Positions 14,110 through 17,029 of a stretch of 17,029 nt of DNA are shown here, one piece after another. The stretch spans positions 1-17,029 of the forward strand of contig CAYZIC010000048.1 in assembly GCA_964478335.1 (NCBI GenBank), written 5' to 3'. The first letter of the stretch is position 1. Each line of letters starts with the position of its first letter. The notes under the pieces were generated by a model. It saw only the letters and a program-made list of their open reading frames with translations. It ran no database searches and had not been told where the DNA came from. The stretch comes from CAYZIC01 sp964478335 (lineage in GTDB: Bacteria > Verrucomicrobiota > Kiritimatiellia > RFP12 > DVOR01). A program made the translations under genes and the position numbers.

Positions 14110-16041
14110 TTAAGATTGGGCGCAGAGATTCATTTTGCGAGCATAGTTAAAGATGCCGCCAGCAGCAATGACTGGTGCGACGGTGTCTGCGGCACTCAGA
14201 GGGAATACCTTGCCGTCGCTCAGGCGGGTCAGGGTGCCCTTGCCTACGTCGAGCTCGGCATCGTCGCCGGTGGTGAAGGCTTCTGTGATCGCGGTTGGGG
14301 TTTCCAAGGGGAAGACTTCGCCCGTGGCCACGGCATTGCGGAAGAAGATGCGGGCGTAGCTTTCGGCAACGACGGCTTGGCCGCCAGCCGCGCCCAAGCA
14401 GATCGGGGCGTGCTCACGTGATGAACCGCACCCGAAGTTCTTACCCGCCACAATAATGGGATAAGGCGTGGTGCCATCGGGATTGGAGGCATAGATCGGA
14501 TAGCTATCAGGCAAACCTGCCAGTGCATGCGAACCGAGCTTCTTGTATTCTTCAGGGATCGTAGGGACGAGGTTGAGGTACATCGTGGGGATGATCAAGT
14601 CCGTATCGATATTGTCACCCAAGACGTAGACCTTGCCTTTGATAATTTGGGTGGAGACAGGTTGGTCTTGTTTGGCAGCGGTCATGGTTTGGGGGACACC
14701 ATCGACGACAGCGGGTGCTTGACGCGTGACGGGTGCGTCGATGCCCATGATCGCCCAGGGGCTCTCAATGTGACCCGCGATTGCCGAAGCAGCTGCTGTA
14801 TAGGGGCTAGCCAAATAGATTAGAGAATCCTTAGAGCCCATGCGGCCAATAAAGTTGCGATTCGTCGTGCTGACAACAACTTCGTTGCCCTTAGTACGTC
14901 CATAGGTGTCGACTGGGCCACCGAGGCAAGCGCCACATGAGGGCGGCTGAATGGGATCACAGCCAGCATTCACAAAGATCTGCTCGAGGGTGCGTTCACC
15001 GATTTTGACGGTGCGCAAGCCTTCTGCGACTTGGCAGGTAGCCGGCACGAGACAAGTGCGCACGGCGACCTTGCGGCCATTGAGGACCGTGGCTGCCATG
15101 ATAAAGTCCTCGAGCTTACCACCCGTGCAAGAGCCGATATAGACCTGGTCAACCTTGGTATCGCGGCATTCAGCACTAGCGGCGTAGTTGCCAGGCAAGT
15201 GGGGCTTAGCGACGCAGGGGACAAAGGTCGAGACATCGTAGGTGTAAGTTTGGAAAACCGGCGCATCGGGATCACCATAGACGGGCTCAGCATCTTGACC
15301 AGAAGTCTGCTTGACATAATCGAGGGTCTTTTGATCTGGGGGGATGATACCCGACTTGGCACCAGCCTCAATCGCCATATTGCAGATCGTGCAGCGCTCT
15401 TCAATGCTCATAGCCTCAACCGCAGGGCCAGTGAATTCCATGGCGCAGTAAGTCGCACCATCGACACCGATATCGCCAATGATACGCAAGATGACATCCT
15501 TAGCCGAGACATACCTGGGCAAGGAGCCATTGAGGACAAAGCGAATCGTCTGAGGCACCTTGACCAACAATTTACCAGTCCCCATGACAAAGCCAGCATC
15601 CGTATTCCCGATCCCCGTAGCAAAAGCCCCAAGAGCACCATGAGTACAAGTGTGTGAGTCCGTACCAAAGATCACCTGCCCCGGCTTCACGTGGCCCTTT
15701 TCAGGGAGTCCCACATGGCAGACACCCACATAGCTCTTGGTACCTGGATCATAAAAGTGCGGCAAGCCCTGCTCCTTGACAAAGTCTCGATCGATATCTA
15801 TATTACGGTGAGCCTTTTCATCCTTAGTATGGATATAGTGGTCAGGCATGATCACCACACCCTCACGGTCAAAGACCTTCGCCTGGTCCCCAAACTCACG
15901 GTGAAAGACCCCAATCGTCCCCGGCCCACAGACATCGTGAGTCAAGAGGATATCAGCCTTCACCCAAATGGATTGGCCAGGCACCACACAGTCAAGACCT
16001 GCAGCACGTGCGAGGATCTTTTCAGTCAAAGTCATCTTCAT
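14110..16041 (-). CDS. leuCD: 3-isopropylmalate dehydratase, large and small subunits fused
   Basis: Predicted to isomerise 2- to 3-isopropylmalate in leucine synthesis, using a [4Fe-4S] cluster. It has 643 residues. Residues 1 to about 435 are the LeuC domain, with GTDSHTCTHGALGAF (126-140) and cluster ligands Cys305 (YIGSCTGGK) and Cys369/Cys372 (PPSCGACLGG). A linker (about 436-468) joins the LeuD swivel domain (469-637), with GDNIDTDLIIP (475-485) and KNFGCGSSREHAP (534-546). Both halves strongly recall plant plastid isopropylmalate isomerase, for example EEYKKLGSHAL and AVVAESYARIFFRN, but plants use separate subunits. The substrate loop reads YLNLV, near the plant-like YLTLV. I chose ATG 16041, 10 bases after AGGAG; upstream ATGs at 16050 and 16065 are too close to or before that site. 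An Aquifex-type aconitase is the alternative for a chain of this length. Confidence 0.87.
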   Translation of the reverse strand: MKMTLTEKILARAAGLDCVVPGQSIWVKADILLTHDVCGPGTIGVFHREFGDQAKVFDREGVVIMPDHYIHTKDEKAHRNIDIDRDFVKEQGLPHFYDPGTKSYVGVCHVGLPEKGHVKPGQVIFGTDSHTCTHGALGAFATGIGNTDAGFVMGTGKLLVKVPQTIRFVLNGSLPRYVSAKDVILRIIGDIGVDGATYCAMEFTGPAVEAMSIEERCTICNMAIEAGAKSGIIPPDQKTLDYVKQTSGQDAEPVYGDPDAPVFQTYTYDVSTFVPCVAKPHLPGNYAASAECRDTKVDQVYIGSCTGGKLEDFIMAATVLNGRKVAVRTCLVPATCQVAEGLRTVKIGERTLEQIFVNAGCDPIQPPSCGACLGGPVDTYGRTKGNEVVVSTTNRNFIGRMGSKDSLIYLASPYTAAASAIAGHIESPWAIMGIDAPVTRQAPAVVDGVPQTMTAAKQDQPVSTQIIKGKVYVLGDNIDTDLIIPTMYLNLVPTIPEEYKKLGSHALAGLPDSYPIYASNPDGTTPYPIIVAGKNFGCGSSREHAPICLGAAGGQAVVAESYARIFFRNAVATGEVFPLETPTAITEAFTTGDDAELDVGKGTLTRLSDGKVFPLSAADTVAPVIAAGGIFNYARKMNLCAQS

Positions 16042-16051
16042 TATTATCATA

Positions 16052-16056
16052 CTCCT
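16052..16056 (-). promoter_or_regulatory. Ribosome binding site deciding the leuCD start
   Basis: AGGAG on the - strand, 10 bases before ATG 16041. Just upstream is a small perfect hairpin, TCCAC/GTGGA (16061-16074), between the stop of the preceding gene and this site. Confidence 0.7.
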
Positions 16057-16077
16057 ACAATCCACAGTCGTGGACGG

Positions 16078-16755
16078 TTACTTCATTAATTCAAAAAATC
16101 GATCTTCATATTCAGCAAAGAGGCCAGACTGGCGCAAGAGCTTAAAGAGCTCCGAGACACTCATTGCATGCTCCTTAACCCGCACAAACGCCTCCTCGAT
16201 CTGCTCACGCGACAGCTTTTGAGCAGCCACTCGATCAGGCCGCATCACCGATGCGCCCACCTTGAGGACATTTTTCTCCACGATTGTCAAAAAGAGCTTA
16301 AAGAGACTCACATCCCACAAATCATCCACACCCGCGACGACAGCGATATCATCAGCCAGCTTCGCCTCCTTACAGCACGCATCAATCCACTGCTGCATCG
16401 AGCCCGAGACCTGCTTTAAATGCAACGACCCACGATCAATTTGGCAGCCAAACTGCAAGATATCGAGCATCCCACGGTTCATCTCCACGAATTCGCGTTT
16501 TTTAGCAAATACATCCCCACCCTGCTGCGGATTCATTGGAGGCACCTGTCCATCAGGCAACAAGCCCGGACGATCCAGTCTCATCACACCCTGGCGCAAG
16601 TTGACCACCCCCCGCGGAGCATCCATCGGCTGAGAAAGCAGATAAAAACGCAGCTTCGCAGACACATTTGCTGCCAATTTTTTCTTAATTGGCAAACAAA
16701 TCCGCGTATGCTCCATTGCGTGGACGAAATTAAAATTATCTAGGTCTTTCTTCAT
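16078..16755 (-). CDS. Uncharacterised protein heading the leuCD-parA unit
   Basis: I do not recognise this 225-residue protein. It has no signal peptide, membrane span or cysteine cluster, so it is probably cytoplasmic. The N-terminal third is basic (KKKLAANVSAKLRFYLL, about 24-40). The middle is proline- and glycine-rich (62-80, with LLPDGQVPPMNPQQGGD). The C-terminal half (about 85-225) looks alpha-helical and charged, with segments such as SREQIEEAFVRVKEHAM and EYEDRFFELMK, and could form a small helical bundle. It ends 36 bases before leuCD. No good SD site precedes ATG 16755 or the next in-frame ATG (16716), so the start is uncertain. Coding is supported by an open frame of normal composition, operon-like spacing, and the lack of a better frame on the other strand. 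Confidence 0.65.
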   Translation of the reverse strand: MKKDLDNFNFVHAMEHTRICLPIKKKLAANVSAKLRFYLLSQPMDAPRGVVNLRQGVMRLDRPGLLPDGQVPPMNPQQGGDVFAKKREFVEMNRGMLDILQFGCQIDRGSLHLKQVSGSMQQWIDACCKEAKLADDIAVVAGVDDLWDVSLFKLFLTIVEKNVLKVGASVMRPDRVAAQKLSREQIEEAFVRVKEHAMSVSELFKLLRQSGLFAEYEDRFFELMK

Positions 16756-16894
16756 AGGCCACTAAATTATCACAATTACAGCAGAAAAGCAAGAGCAAAA
16801 AGCACTCCCCTAGAAAAATCCTTCCCTCCACCCGCTCACAGTGCGAGTTCTAGCCTCTGCTCAGACGATCACCAACTCACACTACCAGCGTCCA

Positions 16895-16909
16895 GTGGCC
16901 GCAGGCCAC
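16895..16909. repeat. Triloop mini-hairpin GTGGCC-GCA-GGCCAC
   Basis: A perfect 6-bp stem with a GCA loop closed by C-G. Its core is identical to 13280-13290. Confidence 0.7.
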
Positions 16910-16918
16910 CAAGGAGAG

Positions 16919-16933
16919 CCGAGCGCAGCGAGG
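16919..16933. repeat. Composite mini-hairpin with tandem GA mismatches
   Basis: CC, GA, GC, loop GCA, GC, GA, GG. The layout matches 13096-13116 although the outer arms differ in sequence. Confidence 0.5.
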
Positions 16934-16942
16934 GGAGTTCTG

Positions 16943-16960
16943 TGCTGAGTTTACTCAGTA
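16943..16960. repeat. Stem-loop CTGAGT/ACTCAG
   Basis: A 6-bp perfect stem (8 with flanking T-A and G-T pairs) around TT. No T run follows, so it is not a terminator. Confidence 0.55.
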
Positions 16961-17029
16961 GGGGATTTAGAGACGGAGGCCATGCCCCACGGCCACGACT
17001 GCGGGGGATAAAAGCAGGGCAACTGCGTT

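Larger units (their letters stand above)
16756..17029. other. Right-edge non-coding stretch with stem-loops
   Basis: No gene is seen. An AT-rich segment just upstream of the unknown gene has a weak -10 (GATAAT on the - strand, 16766-16771) preceded by TG, which would place the transcript start within a few bases of ATG 16755; the -35 is poor. The rest holds hairpins at 16895-16909, 16919-16933 and 16943-16960, similar in kind to those near parA. Confidence 0.5.

Noticed and set aside
14412..14419. TCACGTGA core, resembling the centre of parS
   Set aside because: The flanks do not match the 16-base consensus, and it sits in the conserved SSREHA codons of leuCD.

Overview
The window reads as an ordinary bacterial chromosome segment. 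It has moderately high GC, dense genes, Shine-Dalgarno (SD) sites before most starts, and clear rho-independent terminators and sigma70-type promoters. There are no transposases, integrases, phage genes or CRISPR arrays. The gene set suggests a Gram-negative, amino-acid-prototrophic organism: a MurU/AmgK-type peptidoglycan-sugar recycling enzyme, a type IV prepilin peptidase, pyruvate phosphate dikinase, a small-subunit catalase, and an isopropylmalate dehydratase resembling the plastid type. A lineage near the PVC superphylum (Verrucomicrobia-like) would fit, but that is a guess and cannot be settled from this sequence.

Bases 170-7782, + strand: eight tightly packed genes, pncC, ilvE, ilvB, ilvH, aroE, prepilin peptidase, folB and a fused MurU-like/AmgK-like protein. 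Gaps are -20 to 44 bases, and the unit ends at a strong two-way terminator (7801-7841). It mixes branched-chain amino acid synthesis (transaminase plus both acetolactate synthase subunits), the shikimate pathway, folate, NAD salvage, pilin processing and cell-wall sugar recycling.

Bases 7868-9606: katA on the - strand, with a near-consensus promoter and a candidate operator, then a divergent tRNA-Thr(CGU) with its own promoter and terminator.

Bases 9607-12934: a 370-base non-coding stretch with hairpins, then ppdK on the - strand with a recognisable promoter and a leader of about 135 bases.

Bases 12935-17029: a three-gene - strand unit (unknown protein, fused LeuC-LeuD, ParA without ParB). 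It is flanked on both sides by non-coding islands crowded with short stem-loops, many of them closed by a C(GYA)G triloop.

Most unusual: (i) the uridylyltransferase-kinase fusion; (ii) the single-chain plant-like isopropylmalate dehydratase; (iii) the triloop hairpin islands; (iv) a duplicated terminator cassette downstream of both ppdK and parA; (v) the uncharacterised gene heading the leuCD-parA unit. No complete new multi-gene defence or mobile system is visible.
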